Positions 44,809 to 54,772 are shown, numbered from the stretch's first letter. The stretch is DNA of 64,000 nt from Paenibacillus sp. IHBB 10380 (GCF_000949425.1 NZ_CP010976.1:496001-560000); one strand, 5' to 3'. Program-made: numbers and translations. The notes: generated from the sequence alone by a model not told the origin.

Positions 44809-46185
44809 ATGGGGGATCATCTTGGAGCTGAACTTCAGACTCCTTTGACAACATATAAAGAAGCGGTCGATTGGATTAATGGCTTAATTCCTTTTGGAAT
44901 CAAGCCAGGATTGTCACGAATGGAAATGATGATGGACCTATTAGGTCATCCTGAACGTAGACTCAAATTTATACATGTTGCTGGAACCAATGGGAAAGGC
45001 TCAACATGTGCTTTTTTGACCTCTGCACTTTTACAAGCAGGGTATTCCGTGGGGACATTCACATCCCCATACATCACGAAGTTTACCAATCGTTTTCAGT
45101 ACAATGGTGAAGATATTCCTGAAGAAACCTTGTTAGAGCTTGCAAATCGACTTCATCCAATAGTAGACAGACTTTCAAATACACCTGAGGGTTCGCCCAC
45201 GTTTTTTGAAATATCTACAGCACTCGCTGTGCTTTATTATGCAGAGATATGTGTGCCCGATGTGGTCGTATGGGAGACGGGTCTTGGGGGAAGGCTGGAT
45301 GTTACGAACATAGTGAATCCGGTAGTTTCTGTCATTACGAATGTGGGAATGGATCATACAGATATTCTCGGAGACACACTAACGCAGATTGCTTCTGAAA
45401 AGGCAGGGATTATTAAACCAGGTGTGCCGGTTGTTAGTTGTGCTGAGCAACCTGAGGTGATAGAAGTGCTGAGAGAAACAGCTGCTAGAAATAAGTCGAC
45501 GTTATATCTTGCGGGCGAGCAATTTAAGGTTGAGCGTACTGACTATGAGGGAGGATTACAATCCTTTCAGTTTGACGGACCCTTTCGCGAACTCAAGATC
45601 GAAATCTCCATGAAGGGTGAGCATCAGGTCGCTAATGCTGCGGGGGCTATGATGGTGCTTGAGTTGCTACGTCAATATAGTGCCTATGTCATGGATGATG
45701 AAGATATACTCAAAGGTTTCAGAGATACATTCTGGGCAGGGCGTCTAGAAGAGCTTGGAAGTTCCCCAAGAATTGTTGTAGATGGTGCACACAATCCTGA
45801 AGGGGCAATGACTCTGGCGAAGAGTCTTCCGCAACATTATAAATATCGATCATTAAATTTGATGATGGGGATGCTTTCTAATAAGCATCATGAATCATAC
45901 ATGAAGCATATACTACCTATAGTGGATACCTTGATTCTAACTGAACCTAATTTCCGTAAAAAAATGGATGTACATTTATTATTGGATATTGTGGAACGGC
46001 TTAAGCTTGATTACGCTAAACCGAACTTGCAAATTATAGTTGAACCAGATTGGAAACAGGCATTAGAAATATTGAAGTTACGGACGGAAGAGGAGGATCT
46101 TGGGGTGATATCCGGTACACTGTACTTAATTGCCGACGTGCGGGGATCTCTCTTAAATCAATCCGATTCTGAAAAAGGTTGGTGA
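44809..46185 (+). CDS. folC: FolC, folylpolyglutamate / dihydrofolate synthase
   Basis: A 458-residue ATP-dependent ligase that adds glutamates to folates. The Mur-ligase-like P-loop is VAGTNGKGSTCAF (near residues 61-73). TFTSPYITKFTNRFQYNGE (the folate-binding loop), ETGLGGRLDVTNIV and TNVGMDHTDILGDTLTQIA follow. The C-terminal domain has RIVVDGAHNPEGA. ATG 44809 follows GAAGGTGAGAATGC. murC starts 8 nt downstream, so they are coupled. Confidence 0.96.
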   Translation: MGDHLGAELQTPLTTYKEAVDWINGLIPFGIKPGLSRMEMMMDLLGHPERRLKFIHVAGTNGKGSTCAFLTSALLQAGYSVGTFTSPYITKFTNRFQYNGEDIPEETLLELANRLHPIVDRLSNTPEGSPTFFEISTALAVLYYAEICVPDVVVWETGLGGRLDVTNIVNPVVSVITNVGMDHTDILGDTLTQIASEKAGIIKPGVPVVSCAEQPEVIEVLRETAARNKSTLYLAGEQFKVERTDYEGGLQSFQFDGPFRELKIEISMKGEHQVANAAGAMMVLELLRQYSAYVMDDEDILKGFRDTFWAGRLEELGSSPRIVVDGAHNPEGAMTLAKSLPQHYKYRSLNLMMGMLSNKHHESYMKHILPIVDTLILTEPNFRKKMDVHLLLDIVERLKLDYAKPNLQIIVEPDWKQALEILKLRTEEEDLGVISGTLYLIADVRGSLLNQSDSEKGW

Positions 46186-46192
46186 ATAACTG

Positions 46193-47557
46193 TTGAATAC
46201 TTCAGAACATGTTCATTTTATCGGTATTGGTGGCTACGGGATGAGCGCCATTGCACGAGTCATGTTAGAGATGGGTTGTACAGTCACGGGTTCTGACGTG
46301 GCTTCACAAGAATTAACAGAGAAATTGGCTGCCAAAGGAGCCAAAGTATATATTGGGCATAAAGCAGAGCAAGTACATGGTGCTGATCTGGTTGTATATT
46401 CAACTGCATTGTCTAAAGATAATGTAGAAATAGTGGAGGCAGAGAACCTTAGCATTCCAGTCTTGCATCGTTCTCAAATGCTTGCCAGACTACTAAATGA
46501 ACGTAAAGGTGTCGCCGTTGCAGGAGCGCATGGAAAAACAACAACCTCTTCTATGATAGCGCTCGTAATGGAGAAGTGTGGTGTTGACCCGACCTACATT
46601 ATTGGCGGGGAAATTATGAACATGGGTACAAACGCCAAGGCGGGTCAAGGAGAACATGTGGTAGCTGAAGCAGATGAGAGCGATGGTTCTTTCCTTCAAT
46701 ATCACCCATGGCTTGGTGTTGTAACGAACATTGAAGCAGATCACTTGGAGAATTATAACAGTGACTTTGAGCAGCTCAAAGGGGCATACGTCCAATTTTT
46801 GAATCAAATTAGGAAGGAAGGAACAGCTGTTCTATGTGGTGATGATCACATTATTCAGTCGATTCTTCCAAGTCTGGATTGCAACATAACGACGTATGGT
46901 ATCAAGTCAGAAGCTGACTATATGGCGAGCGACATTGTTCTTGGAGACCGTTGTGCTTCTTTTACTATGAGTTATTCAGAGAATGTGCTGGGTAGGGTAG
47001 AATTATCCGTACCGGGTCTTTATAATATTTACAATGCTATGGCTGCTGTAGTTGTCTGTTTAAAGGCAGGAATTCCTTTCGCTTCTATTGTGGAAGCTAT
47101 TTCTGAATTTCATGGAGCGAAGCGGCGTTTTCAAGTATTAGGTGAACAGAACGGTATTCTCATTATTGATGATTATGCGCATCACCCAACAGAAATCGAG
47201 GCCACGATTAGTGCTGCTAAGGCTACAGGTAAGCGAATTATAGCTGTATTTCAGCCTCAACGATATAGTCGAACTTTTTTCTTGCTTGATGCTTTCAGCC
47301 GGGCTTTTAGTGAAGCGGATGAAGTCATTATTACAGATATCTACTCACCAGCTGGTGAATTGCAAATCGAAGGTATACATTCAGCTAAATTAGTTGAGCT
47401 CATTGTACAGAATAGTAACGCAGGCGCTAGATACCTTCCTACTAAGGAAGAAGTACTAGAAGATCTGAAGAAACGGGTAACATCTGGAGACTTGGTCCTA
47501 ACGATGGGAGCAGGCGATATCTGGAAAGTTGGCGCTGAGCTGGCTAAAGATATGTAA
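46193..47557 (+). CDS. murC: MurC, UDP-N-acetylmuramate-L-alanine ligase
   Basis: A 454-residue Mur ligase adding L-Ala to UDP-MurNAc in peptidoglycan synthesis. The N-terminal Rossmann loop HFIGIGGYGMSAIA (near residues 8-21) binds the UDP sugar. The ATP loop is VAGAHGKTTTSSM (near 106-118). ADESDGSFL and IEADHLENY follow, and IIDDYAHHPTEI marks the C-terminal domain. TTG 46193 is the start, behind AAAAAGGTTGGTG. In B. subtilis comC lies between folC and spoIIB; here murC takes that place. Confidence 0.96.
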   Translation: MNTSEHVHFIGIGGYGMSAIARVMLEMGCTVTGSDVASQELTEKLAAKGAKVYIGHKAEQVHGADLVVYSTALSKDNVEIVEAENLSIPVLHRSQMLARLLNERKGVAVAGAHGKTTTSSMIALVMEKCGVDPTYIIGGEIMNMGTNAKAGQGEHVVAEADESDGSFLQYHPWLGVVTNIEADHLENYNSDFEQLKGAYVQFLNQIRKEGTAVLCGDDHIIQSILPSLDCNITTYGIKSEADYMASDIVLGDRCASFTMSYSENVLGRVELSVPGLYNIYNAMAAVVVCLKAGIPFASIVEAISEFHGAKRRFQVLGEQNGILIIDDYAHHPTEIEATISAAKATGKRIIAVFQPQRYSRTFFLLDAFSRAFSEADEVIITDIYSPAGELQIEGIHSAKLVELIVQNSNAGARYLPTKEEVLEDLKKRVTSGDLVLTMGAGDIWKVGAELAKDM

Positions 47558-47567
47558 TAATAAGTAC

Positions 47568-47611
47568 AAAAAGGCAAGTCAAGGTTAACACCCTTGACTT
47601 GCCTTTTTGAA
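47568..47611 (+). terminator. Terminator after murC
   Basis: AAAAAGGCAAGTCAAGG and CCTTGACTTGCCTTTTT form a perfect 17-bp stem with an 8-nt loop. Confidence 0.92.
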
Positions 47612-47693
47612 TTTATAACAGTGAGTGAACATATCTTCTTGTAATCTATCATATATCTAATACTAGAAGATGAGACAAGGTGAGGTGTTCACG

Positions 47694-48884
47694 GTGAATA
47701 AAGCAAAAATGACATTTCGGTTTGATGAAGGAAAACGACTACCAGATCTTTATGAGGATAGGGAGTTAGAGCTGATACAGGGAAAGGAACAATTCTCAAA
47801 TGAAGCTCCTAAGAAGCATACATCTTCCCATATCACAGTATTACCTGAATCGATGGAAGGTTGGGGAGATCCATTTAGTAAAAGGGATAATTGGGAAGAG
47901 ATGTTGACGCACGGTAACCTTGAGCAACTAAATGATTCTAAAGAGGAAAAGTCGGATACCTTATACGAATCAAATTCTTTATATGAATCTAATTTTCAGC
48001 CGAGCGAGGTAGAGAAAGAAAGTTCCAATAAGGAGTATTACGGAATACATCGACCTCGCCGTCCTACTTCTTTATGGAAGGTATTTGGTACAGTAACGGC
48101 TGCAGTTGTGACAGGAGGTTTATTTGGATTTGTGGTGCTCTCATTTTTTGATATGGGAAATATAATGGAACAGGATGCACGGCCGGTGTCAACACAACAA
48201 TCTGAAATCATCAGTAGTCCTGATCAAGCTGGAGAAGCAGAACAGATGATGGTGGTTAAGGCGGATGTCGAACCTCAGACTTACTATATGCTTCAGTATG
48301 GTGTCTTTAGTAGTGTTGACAGGGTAGAGCAGGCTAAGAAAGAACTACTGGGAATAGGACTTGCGGCAGGGAATGATCCAGATCAAGAGAATCGTGTCTA
48401 TGCAGGGGTATCTCTTGATCGGGAGCAGGCCAAATTGTTAAGTAATCAATTGAAAACACAAGGTGTGGAGCTATATGTAAGAGAGATTCAATTACCTTCA
48501 GCTACTGAGCTTGCCTTCAGTGGAGACTCAGAAAGTGTAAGTCGATATTACAGTGTCAGTAGTGCATTGATTTCCTCATTAAGTCATATTTCTGCTACAC
48601 GTCTTGGAATTGAACGGCCCACTGCCTTAAGTAGTGACGAGACGAATGAATTAACGAAATTACATCAGCAATGGATAGAGTCTATGAAAACTTTGCAAAG
48701 TGGAATTACACCAGAGGGTAACGTCATAGGTAAACAGATGGAACAATCCATGAACAGCGCACTATCATCGGTGACAGAGTATAATAAAAATTCATCTAAA
48801 GGGCATTTGTGGGAAATTCAATCCAATATGATGCAATACATTATGGGTCAGAAGCAATTGATAGATATGATAAAAACAAGTTAG
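47694..48884 (+). CDS. SpoIIB-like SPOR-domain membrane protein
   Basis: A 396-residue bitopic protein. Residues 1-125 are a cytoplasmic acidic region. One transmembrane helix spans about residues 130-152 (VFGTVTAAVVTGGLFGFVVL). The extracytoplasmic SPOR domain (about 190-265) reads QTYYMLQYGVFSSVDRVEQA then AKKELLGIGLAA and VYAGVSLDREQAKLLSNQLK. SPOR domains bind denuded glycan at septa. In B. subtilis SpoIIB sits at this place (after folC, before maf) and helps engulfment of the forespore. GTG 47694 follows AAGGTGAGGTG. Confidence 0.8.
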   Translation: MNKAKMTFRFDEGKRLPDLYEDRELELIQGKEQFSNEAPKKHTSSHITVLPESMEGWGDPFSKRDNWEEMLTHGNLEQLNDSKEEKSDTLYESNSLYESNFQPSEVEKESSNKEYYGIHRPRRPTSLWKVFGTVTAAVVTGGLFGFVVLSFFDMGNIMEQDARPVSTQQSEIISSPDQAGEAEQMMVVKADVEPQTYYMLQYGVFSSVDRVEQAKKELLGIGLAAGNDPDQENRVYAGVSLDREQAKLLSNQLKTQGVELYVREIQLPSATELAFSGDSESVSRYYSVSSALISSLSHISATRLGIERPTALSSDETNELTKLHQQWIESMKTLQSGITPEGNVIGKQMEQSMNSALSSVTEYNKNSSKGHLWEIQSNMMQYIMGQKQLIDMIKTS

Positions 48885-48938
48885 AAAGAGATATAGAAAG
48901 GATATTTATTGCATTTCACTTGAAAATATATAGTGTTC

Positions 48939-48983
48939 AATCCGTTAGGGAATATGGAAATACTTCCCCCTATCGGATTTTTG
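48939..48983 (+). terminator. Terminator after the SpoIIB-like gene
   Basis: AATCCG..AGGG pairs with CCCT..CGGATT, followed by TTT and a T-rich tail. Confidence 0.7.
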
Positions 48984-49049
48984 TTTGTATTGAAGTTGAA
49001 TTAACCGTATAATAATGTGAGTGTCAAAAAATGGCGAGGGAAGAGAAGA

Positions 49050-49292
49050 ATGAAGAAAAACATAGGTTTACTATTATTGTTTCTTCTGCTTGGCTGGCTA
49101 GTAGGGGCATGGATTGCCAAAGCGCTTGAACCTGTCCAAAGTCTTTCTTTTCTTACTGCATCTACCATGATTAAATGGTCACCTCAAGCAAATTTAGACA
49201 TTATTAGCTATGATTTTACCATCCAAATGAAACTCAGCCTGCTTAGTTTGATCGGCATCATTGTCTCCGTGTGGCTGTATCGCAGACTGTAA
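49050..49292 (+). CDS. DUF4321 small membrane protein
   Basis: An 80-residue protein with two hydrophobic helices (residues 3-22, NIGLLLLFLLLGWLVGAWIA, and 54-76). The layout resembles DUF4321 proteins, which commonly lie next to maf in Bacillota. Function unknown; the position before maf-radC-mreB suggests a link to cell envelope or division. ATG 49050 follows GAGGGAAGAGAAG; a longer start at 49017 has no site. It ends 23 nt before the maf start. Confidence 0.7.
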   Translation: MKKNIGLLLLFLLLGWLVGAWIAKALEPVQSLSFLTASTMIKWSPQANLDIISYDFTIQMKLSLLSLIGIIVSVWLYRRL

Positions 49293-49315
49293 CTAGGACA
49301 AAAAGGAGAACTCCA

Positions 49316-49918
49316 TTGATATCACAACAATCACGTCGAATTATTCTAGCTTCAACATCACCGCGTAGGCAGGAGATTATTGCTTCCCTACGCATCCCAT
49401 ATGAAATACAGCCTAGTTATGTGAATGAAGATACTCCTGTAGACTGGACTCCTCGGCAAATCGTTGAGGGATTAGCTTTACGCAAAGCGGAAACGGTGTA
49501 TAATAAGTTCTCACCCTATAAGGAACCTTGCATTATAGTAGGGAGCGATACGATTGTGCTATTGGACAATCAGGTCATGGGTAAACCTAGTGATGATAAC
49601 GAAGCATATGAGATGTTGTTATTACTTCAGGGTCGAACTCATGAGGTATACTCCGGTGTAGCATGTATTGATGCAATGACTGGAAGAACAGTGGTGAATC
49701 ACCGAGTAACCTCAGTGACAATGAAATCTTTGTCTACAGAGACCATTCAATCCTATGTAAACAGCGGGGAACCATCGGACAAGGCCGGTGCTTATGCCAT
49801 TCAAGGTCTTGGTGCAACGCTGATCGATAGAATAGATGGCTGTTATTTCAATGTAGTGGGATTGTCGGTATCTCTTCTCTCAGATATGTTATCGGAATTA
49901 GGGCTAGACGTATTATAA
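49316..49918 (+). CDS. maf: Maf, nucleoside triphosphate pyrophosphatase
   Basis: A 200-residue house-cleaning enzyme hydrolysing dTTP, UTP and modified pyrimidine nucleotides. The signature ILASTSPRRQEIIASL (about residues 9-24) and the catalytic Asp in VGSDTIVLLDN (near 75) are present. GKPSDDNEAYEMLLLLQGRT and AYAIQGLGATLIDRIDG complete it. TTG 49316 is chosen because AAAAAGGAGAACTCC precedes it; an upstream in-frame start at 49271 overlaps the DUF4321 gene. In B. subtilis Maf also affects septum formation. Confidence 0.94.
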   Translation: MISQQSRRIILASTSPRRQEIIASLRIPYEIQPSYVNEDTPVDWTPRQIVEGLALRKAETVYNKFSPYKEPCIIVGSDTIVLLDNQVMGKPSDDNEAYEMLLLLQGRTHEVYSGVACIDAMTGRTVVNHRVTSVTMKSLSTETIQSYVNSGEPSDKAGAYAIQGLGATLIDRIDGCYFNVVGLSVSLLSDMLSELGLDVL

Positions 49919-49963
49919 TTCAGCTTTGTGTTGTATGAGATCAATGGAAAAGAGGGAAAAGAA

Positions 49964-50653
49964 GTGGAGTCGCAATCTATGTTACTACGCGACATCCCCC
50001 ATGAAGAACGACCTAGAGAGCGCATGATGCATTATGGGGTAGATGCGTTAAGCCATGCTGAATTGCTGGCTATATTGCTTCGGACCGGATCTTATCAAGA
50101 ATCTGCTATTCACTTGGCTCAGCGTATATTGAATCAGGTGGGCAGTATTAGGAATCTAGTAGACCTCAGCATCGAAGAATTAACACAGATCAAAGGAATT
50201 GGAAATGCAAAGGCTGTCCAGATAAAGGCAGCTATTGAATTGGGACAGAGACTGGTCAAAGCACGTATGACCGATCCAGTGACCATTCGTAGTCCTCGTG
50301 ATGCAGCAGATGTACTGAGAGAGCAATTGAGGTATTTGCAAAAGGAACATTTTATTTGTTTGTTTCTAAATACAAAAAATCACATCATTGCCCAAGAAAC
50401 GCTTTCTATTGGGAGTCTAAATGCCTCCATTGTGCATCCACGTGAGGTGTTTCGGGCTGCTATCAAATGTAGCAGTGCATCCATTGTATGTGCACACAAC
50501 CATCCGAGTGGAGATCCTACACCAAGTCCTGAAGATATTGCTCTGACTTCCAGATTAGTGGAGGCAGGAAATATTGTGGGGATTGACGTTTTGGATCATA
50601 TTATTATTGGTGATGGGGAATATGTGAGTTTGAAGGAAAAGGGCATGATGTAA
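49964..50653 (+). CDS. radC: RadC-family JAB-domain protein
   Basis: A 229-residue protein. The N-terminal helix-hairpin-helix region has LTQIKGIGNAKAVQIKAAIE (near residues 67-86). The C-terminal MPN/JAB metalloprotease-like domain carries the full metal site, CAHNHPSGDPTPSPEDIALT (near 175-195). The historical DNA-repair role is doubtful; the true activity is unknown. GTG 49964 follows AGAGGGAAAAG. The gene sits between maf and mreB as in B. subtilis. Confidence 0.93.
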   Translation: MESQSMLLRDIPHEERPRERMMHYGVDALSHAELLAILLRTGSYQESAIHLAQRILNQVGSIRNLVDLSIEELTQIKGIGNAKAVQIKAAIELGQRLVKARMTDPVTIRSPRDAADVLREQLRYLQKEHFICLFLNTKNHIIAQETLSIGSLNASIVHPREVFRAAIKCSSASIVCAHNHPSGDPTPSPEDIALTSRLVEAGNIVGIDVLDHIIIGDGEYVSLKEKGMM

Positions 50654-50690
50654 TATAAAGTTAGAACGATGAGGAAAGGGAGATTACAAC

Positions 50691-51713
50691 ATGTTTGGTA
50701 GCTTCACGAAAGATTTAGGAATTGACTTGGGGACAGCGAATACACTCGTTTACGTCCGTGGTAAAGGCATTGTTGTGAGAGAACCCTCTGTGGTGGCTAT
50801 TAGAATAGATACGAAGAGTATTGAGGCTGTAGGTGAATCAGCTAAAAAAATGATTGGGCGTACACCTGGTAACATTCAGGCTATCAGACCGATGAAAGAT
50901 GGCGTTATTGCTGATTTCGATATTACAGCAACGATGATTAAATATTTTATCAAACAAGCTCAGAAGCAACGTTCGTTATTTCAACGTCATCCTAATGTTA
51001 TGGTATGTGTACCTTCAGGTATTACAGCTGTGGAACAACGTGCTGTAGAGGATGCTACGAAACAGGCAGGAGCACGTGAAGCCTATATTATCGAAGAGCC
51101 ATTCGCAGCAGCTATTGGCGCAGATCTTCCGGTATGGGAACCCACAGGAAGTATGGTGGTTGATATCGGTGGAGGAACGACTGAAGTAGCCGTGATCTCA
51201 CTTGGAGGTATCGTAACAAGTCGTTCTGTTCGAGTAGCAGGCGATGAGATGGACGTGTCTATCATCCAGTACATTAAACGTCAGTATAATTTGATGATCG
51301 GGGAACGTACTTCTGAGCAACTGAAAATGGAAGTAGGTTCTGCGCTACCGCTAGAGCAAGTAGAGACGATGGAAATTCGCGGTCGTGATCTTGTGTCAGG
51401 TTTACCTAAGACGATTACAATTACTTCGGATGAAATCAGTGAAGCACTTGGAGATACAGTAAATGCCATTATTGAGGCTGTTAAAGTAACGCTTGAGAAA
51501 TGCCCTCCTGAACTTGCGGCAGATATTATGGACCGAGGTATTGTATTAACAGGTGGCGGTGCACTCTTACGTAATTTGGATAAATTGTTAGCTGAAGAAA
51601 CAGGAATGCCAGTTATTGTAGCGGAGAACCCATTGGATTGTGTAGCGATTGGTACGGGTAAGGCGCTGGAGAACATTCATTTGTTTAAGCCATCTGCTAG
51701 ATCAAGACGGTAG
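50691..51713 (+). CDS. mreB: MreB, rod-shape actin homologue
   Basis: A 340-residue actin-like filament protein that guides lateral wall synthesis. The phosphate loops are [17 protein letters not shown] (residues 10-26) and [20 protein letters not shown] (near 155-174). [10 protein letters not shown] and the C-terminal [18 protein letters not shown] are also typical. ATG 50691 follows AAAGGGAGATTAC. mreC and mreD follow, forming the rod complex set. Confidence 0.97.
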   Translation: MFGSFTKDLGIDLGTANTLVYVRGKGIVVREPSVVAIRIDTKSIEAVGESAKKMIGRTPGNIQAIRPMKDGVIADFDITATMIKYFIKQAQKQRSLFQRHPNVMVCVPSGITAVEQRAVEDATKQAGAREAYIIEEPFAAAIGADLPVWEPTGSMVVDIGGGTTEVAVISLGGIVTSRSVRVAGDEMDVSIIQYIKRQYNLMIGERTSEQLKMEVGSALPLEQVETMEIRGRDLVSGLPKTITITSDEISEALGDTVNAIIEAVKVTLEKCPPELAADIMDRGIVLTGGGALLRNLDKLLAEETGMPVIVAENPLDCVAIGTGKALENIHLFKPSARSRR

Positions 51714-51781
51714 AATGAATGTATGTATGTGTCAACCCCTAATATGGGAGAGAAATCAGTAATGTTAGAGGGTGCTGAAAC

Positions 51782-52648
51782 TTGTTTAAGATGCTTGGAA
51801 ACAAGAGATTGTTTGTCATATTAATTAGTCTAGTAATGTTTATTGCCTTAATGGGATTCACCATTGGACCTAGAGTATCGTTGACTTGGCCCGAGAAGTT
51901 TGTCAGGGATACGGTAGGATTCGTACAAAATATCTTTTATAAGCCCGCTGGCTATATAGCGGGCTTGTTTGAAGATGTTGGTAATATGAGAGATATTTAC
52001 ACGGAAAATGAGAAGCTAAAAATAGCGCTAGCACAGTATGCACGTGAGAAAACGCACTTCAACATTTTGGAAACAGAGAATGAACAACTTAAAGAGGATC
52101 TTAAATTCACTACTGCACAGAGTACCAAAAATAATTATGAATGGAATATTGCACAAGTTATAAGTGTGAATTCTGATCCTAATAACCGATCTTTAGTGAT
52201 TGATATTGGTTCTCGTGAGGGTGTGAAACCCAATATGTTTGTTACTTCTGTAGAGGGTCTTGTCGGTGTAATTAGTCAGGTGAGTAACTTTTCTTCAACG
52301 GTTAAGCTAATCACAACTATGGATGCGAATGATCCTAACTCCAATTCTATTTCTGTTACAGCACTTGATAATAAGAACAAAACTTTTGGAATTATTGAGA
52401 GCTACAATGAGGAAACGAAGAAGTTATTAATGACAAGTATCAAAGCCGATGACCCATTGAAAAAAGGAGATACCATTGTGTCATCAGGAAGTGGCGGTCT
52501 TTTTCCGAAGGGGATTGTGGTTGGAACTGTCGATAGCGTTCAAGTAGGTGCGATGGGATTGTTGAGAACAGCAACGATTACTCCATCTGCAAGCTTCGTG
52601 GACTGGAAGCAATTATTTGTGGTGTTTACACCAGAGGTTGAAGAGTAG
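51782..52648 (+). CDS. mreC: MreC, rod-shape determining protein
   Basis: A 288-residue bitopic membrane protein. One transmembrane helix (about residues 8-28) is followed by a coiled coil (about 70-105: ENEKLKIALAQYAREK, ILETENEQLKED) and two beta-barrel domains. VISVNSDPNNRSLVIDIGSR then EGVKPNMFVT is the family signature. It links MreB to penicillin-binding proteins. TTG 51782 is used; ATG 51791 is an alternative. Its stop overlaps mreD. Confidence 0.95.
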   Translation: MFKMLGNKRLFVILISLVMFIALMGFTIGPRVSLTWPEKFVRDTVGFVQNIFYKPAGYIAGLFEDVGNMRDIYTENEKLKIALAQYAREKTHFNILETENEQLKEDLKFTTAQSTKNNYEWNIAQVISVNSDPNNRSLVIDIGSREGVKPNMFVTSVEGLVGVISQVSNFSSTVKLITTMDANDPNSNSISVTALDNKNKTFGIIESYNEETKKLLMTSIKADDPLKKGDTIVSSGSGGLFPKGIVVGTVDSVQVGAMGLLRTATITPSASFVDWKQLFVVFTPEVEE

Positions 52649-53178
52649 TGATGATGCGTAGACCGATTCTTATCCTTTTGTTATTTGTCCTGTTCATCTT
52701 AGAAGGTGCTGTTGTTCCTTGGCTTGTACCTGATTCTTGGCAAACTAGAATTGTGCCTAATTTCGTCTATATCGTCATTTTATTTGTTACTGTATATAAC
52801 CATCGGCATACAGCATTGGTTCTAGGGCTGTCCTTTGGAATGTTGCACGACATCGTTTATTACGGCCAAATTATGGGTACATATTCTTTTGCTATGGGTT
52901 TTTCTGCGTACTTAATGGGATTCATATTTCAAGCTCCGCGGGCTCCTATGCCGATTATGATGACTGTTATTGTTCTGGGAAGTTTGGTTTTAGATAGTAC
53001 TTTGTATGGTATTTATACTATATTTCAGTTGAGTCACATGACGTACGATTGGGCTTTAGTAAATCATATACTCCCCAATTTATTTCTTCATTTTGTATTT
53101 GGATTAGTCATCTATGTTCCTCTACGGTCACAGTTGGAAAAGGTATATAAACGCAGCAGCAATGAGAAGACAGCTTAG
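52648..53178 (+). CDS. mreD: MreD, rod-shape determining membrane protein
   Basis: A 176-residue polytopic protein with about five transmembrane helices and little soluble part. FGMLHDIVYYGQIMGTYSFA is the conserved MreD loop with the Asp. It starts at GTG 52648 overlapping the mreC stop (or ATG 52651), so translation is coupled. It completes the mreBCD set. Confidence 0.92.
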   Translation: MMMRRPILILLLFVLFILEGAVVPWLVPDSWQTRIVPNFVYIVILFVTVYNHRHTALVLGLSFGMLHDIVYYGQIMGTYSFAMGFSAYLMGFIFQAPRAPMPIMMTVIVLGSLVLDSTLYGIYTIFQLSHMTYDWALVNHILPNLFLHFVFGLVIYVPLRSQLEKVYKRSSNEKTA

Positions 53179-53260
53179 ACCAATTTCGACATTTTAGAGG
53201 TCAAAGCAGGAACTTGGGACTCCATGCACGAAATGAAAGAAGTATGGGAGGGACAGGCCT

Positions 53261-53923
53261 ATGACTGTAAAATCCAATCACGTTACGATTAAGGGCATCA
53301 AAGATGGCCTGGTTTTCTTACTTAATGATGAGTGTGAATTCGAGAAAGTGTTGATTGAGCTTCGTTATAAGTTAGAGCATAGCCACCAAAATATTTTGAC
53401 GGGCCCCATTATTCACGTGGATGTGAAGCTTGGGTTACGGCAAATAACGGAAGATCAAAGACAGAGTATATTAGATATTCTGAAGCAAAAAGGTAATCTA
53501 CTGGTACGCTCCGTTGAATCAGCGGAATTACTCCCCCCTCAAAAAAGTGAGAGTGGTATCACTGTTATGAGTGGTATGGTGCGCTCAGGACAAATTTTAC
53601 ATCATGATGGCCAACTTCTTTTTCTAGGGGATGTAAATCCGGGTGGTACAATAACTTGTACAGGAGATATTTATATTTTGGGTGCTCTGCGTGGTATGGC
53701 ACATGCGGGTATAGAAGGTAACAATGAGTCCATTATTGCAGCATCTCATTTCGCACCAACACAGCTCAGAATTTCCGAAATCATTAGCCGCCCGCCTGAT
53801 GAGTGGGAGACCAGAGAGACGAGTATGGAATTTGCGTACTTGCAGGATGGTATGATGCAGATTGACAAGATGAATAATATTATTCGGTTAAGGCGGGATT
53901 TTAACATGTTTAAGGGGGTGTAG
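53261..53923 (+). CDS. minC: MinC, septum-site inhibitor
   Basis: A 220-residue FtsZ inhibitor. The N-terminal domain (1-100) interacts with FtsZ. The C-terminal beta-helix (about 105-210) has VRSGQILHHDGQLLFLGDVN, GTITCTGDIYILGALRGMAH and AGIEGN, the MinD-binding face. ATG 53261 follows GGAGGGACAGGCC. minD starts 4 nt after its stop codon. Confidence 0.95.
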   Translation: MTVKSNHVTIKGIKDGLVFLLNDECEFEKVLIELRYKLEHSHQNILTGPIIHVDVKLGLRQITEDQRQSILDILKQKGNLLVRSVESAELLPPQKSESGITVMSGMVRSGQILHHDGQLLFLGDVNPGGTITCTGDIYILGALRGMAHAGIEGNNESIIAASHFAPTQLRISEIISRPPDEWETRETSMEFAYLQDGMMQIDKMNNIIRLRRDFNMFKGV

Positions 53924-53926
53924 CAC

Positions 53927-54718
53927 ATGGGAGAGGCAATCGTCATCACTTCAGGTAAAGGTGGTGTTGGCAAAACAACGACTTCAGCTAATATTGGAAC
54001 AGCACTTGCGCTGCTTGGCAAAAAGGTCTGTTTGGTGGATACCGATATTGGATTGCGTAATTTGGATGTTGTCATGGGATTGGAGAATCGCATTATATAT
54101 GATTTATGTGATGTTGCCGAAGGAAGATGTCGCCTGAATCAAGCGCTTGTGAAAGATAAGCGATTCGACGAATTATATATGCTGCCTGCAGCGCAGACTA
54201 AAGACAAGAATTCCATTTCCCCAGAACAGGTTAGGGATATTATTCTTGAATTGAAGAAAGAGTATGAATATGTCATTATTGACTGCCCAGCAGGGATCGA
54301 GCAAGGTTTCAAGAATGCCATTGCAGGAGCCGATAAAGCCATCGTAGTTACGACACCTGAGAATGCGGCTGTAAGAGACGCTGATCGAATTATTGGATTG
54401 CTCGAAAGCTCTAATATAGAGTCGCCGAAGCTAGTTGTGAATCGAATACGTCCTAATATGGTGAAATCAGGAGACATGTTAGATATTGAGGATATTCTTC
54501 AAGTGCTAAATATTGATCTCATTGGAATTGTTCCTGATGATGAATATGTCATTAAAGCAGCTAATAATGGAGAACCGACGGTCATGAATCCAGACTCAAA
54601 AGCTGCTATTGCTTACCGTAACATTGCGCGGCGTATACTGGGAGATACGGTACCTTTGATGCAGTTAGACAATAAAAAGGGTGCATTCAAACGATTTAAG
54701 AAGTTATTTGGAATGTGA
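53927..54718 (+). CDS. minD: MinD, septum-site-determining ATPase
   Basis: A 263-residue deviant Walker ATPase that recruits MinC to the membrane. The Walker A is ITSGKGGVGKTTTSANIGTA (residues 6-25). Walker-A' and switch motifs are LVDTDIGLRNLD and IDCPAGIEQGF. The last residues KGAFKRFKKLFGM form the amphipathic membrane-targeting helix. MinE is absent here; in bacilli DivIVA/MinJ gives polar localisation. ATG 53927 follows AAGGGGGTGTAGC. Confidence 0.97.
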   Translation: MGEAIVITSGKGGVGKTTTSANIGTALALLGKKVCLVDTDIGLRNLDVVMGLENRIIYDLCDVAEGRCRLNQALVKDKRFDELYMLPAAQTKDKNSISPEQVRDIILELKKEYEYVIIDCPAGIEQGFKNAIAGADKAIVVTTPENAAVRDADRIIGLLESSNIESPKLVVNRIRPNMVKSGDMLDIEDILQVLNIDLIGIVPDDEYVIKAANNGEPTVMNPDSKAAIAYRNIARRILGDTVPLMQLDNKKGAFKRFKKLFGM

Positions 54719-54742
54719 TAATACAAGCTATATGATGTTAAA

Positions 54743-54772
54743 CCAGTGCCTACGCACTGGTCTTTCTTTATT
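54743..54772 (+). terminator. Terminator after minD
   Basis: CCAGTGC pairs with GCACTGG around CTAC, followed by TCTTTCTTTATTT. Confidence 0.82.

Noticed and set aside
48809..49012. A 67-residue plus-strand frame overlapping the end of the SpoIIB-like gene
   Set aside because: Out-of-frame overlap that runs through a terminator, with no ribosome site.
51281..51676. Reverse-strand 131-residue frame inside mreB
   Set aside because: Antisense shadow of mreB, Ser/Pro/Ile-rich, without ribosome site or any family feature.
53746..54093. Reverse-strand frame across minC/minD
   Set aside because: Antisense to two conserved coupled genes; no initiation signal.
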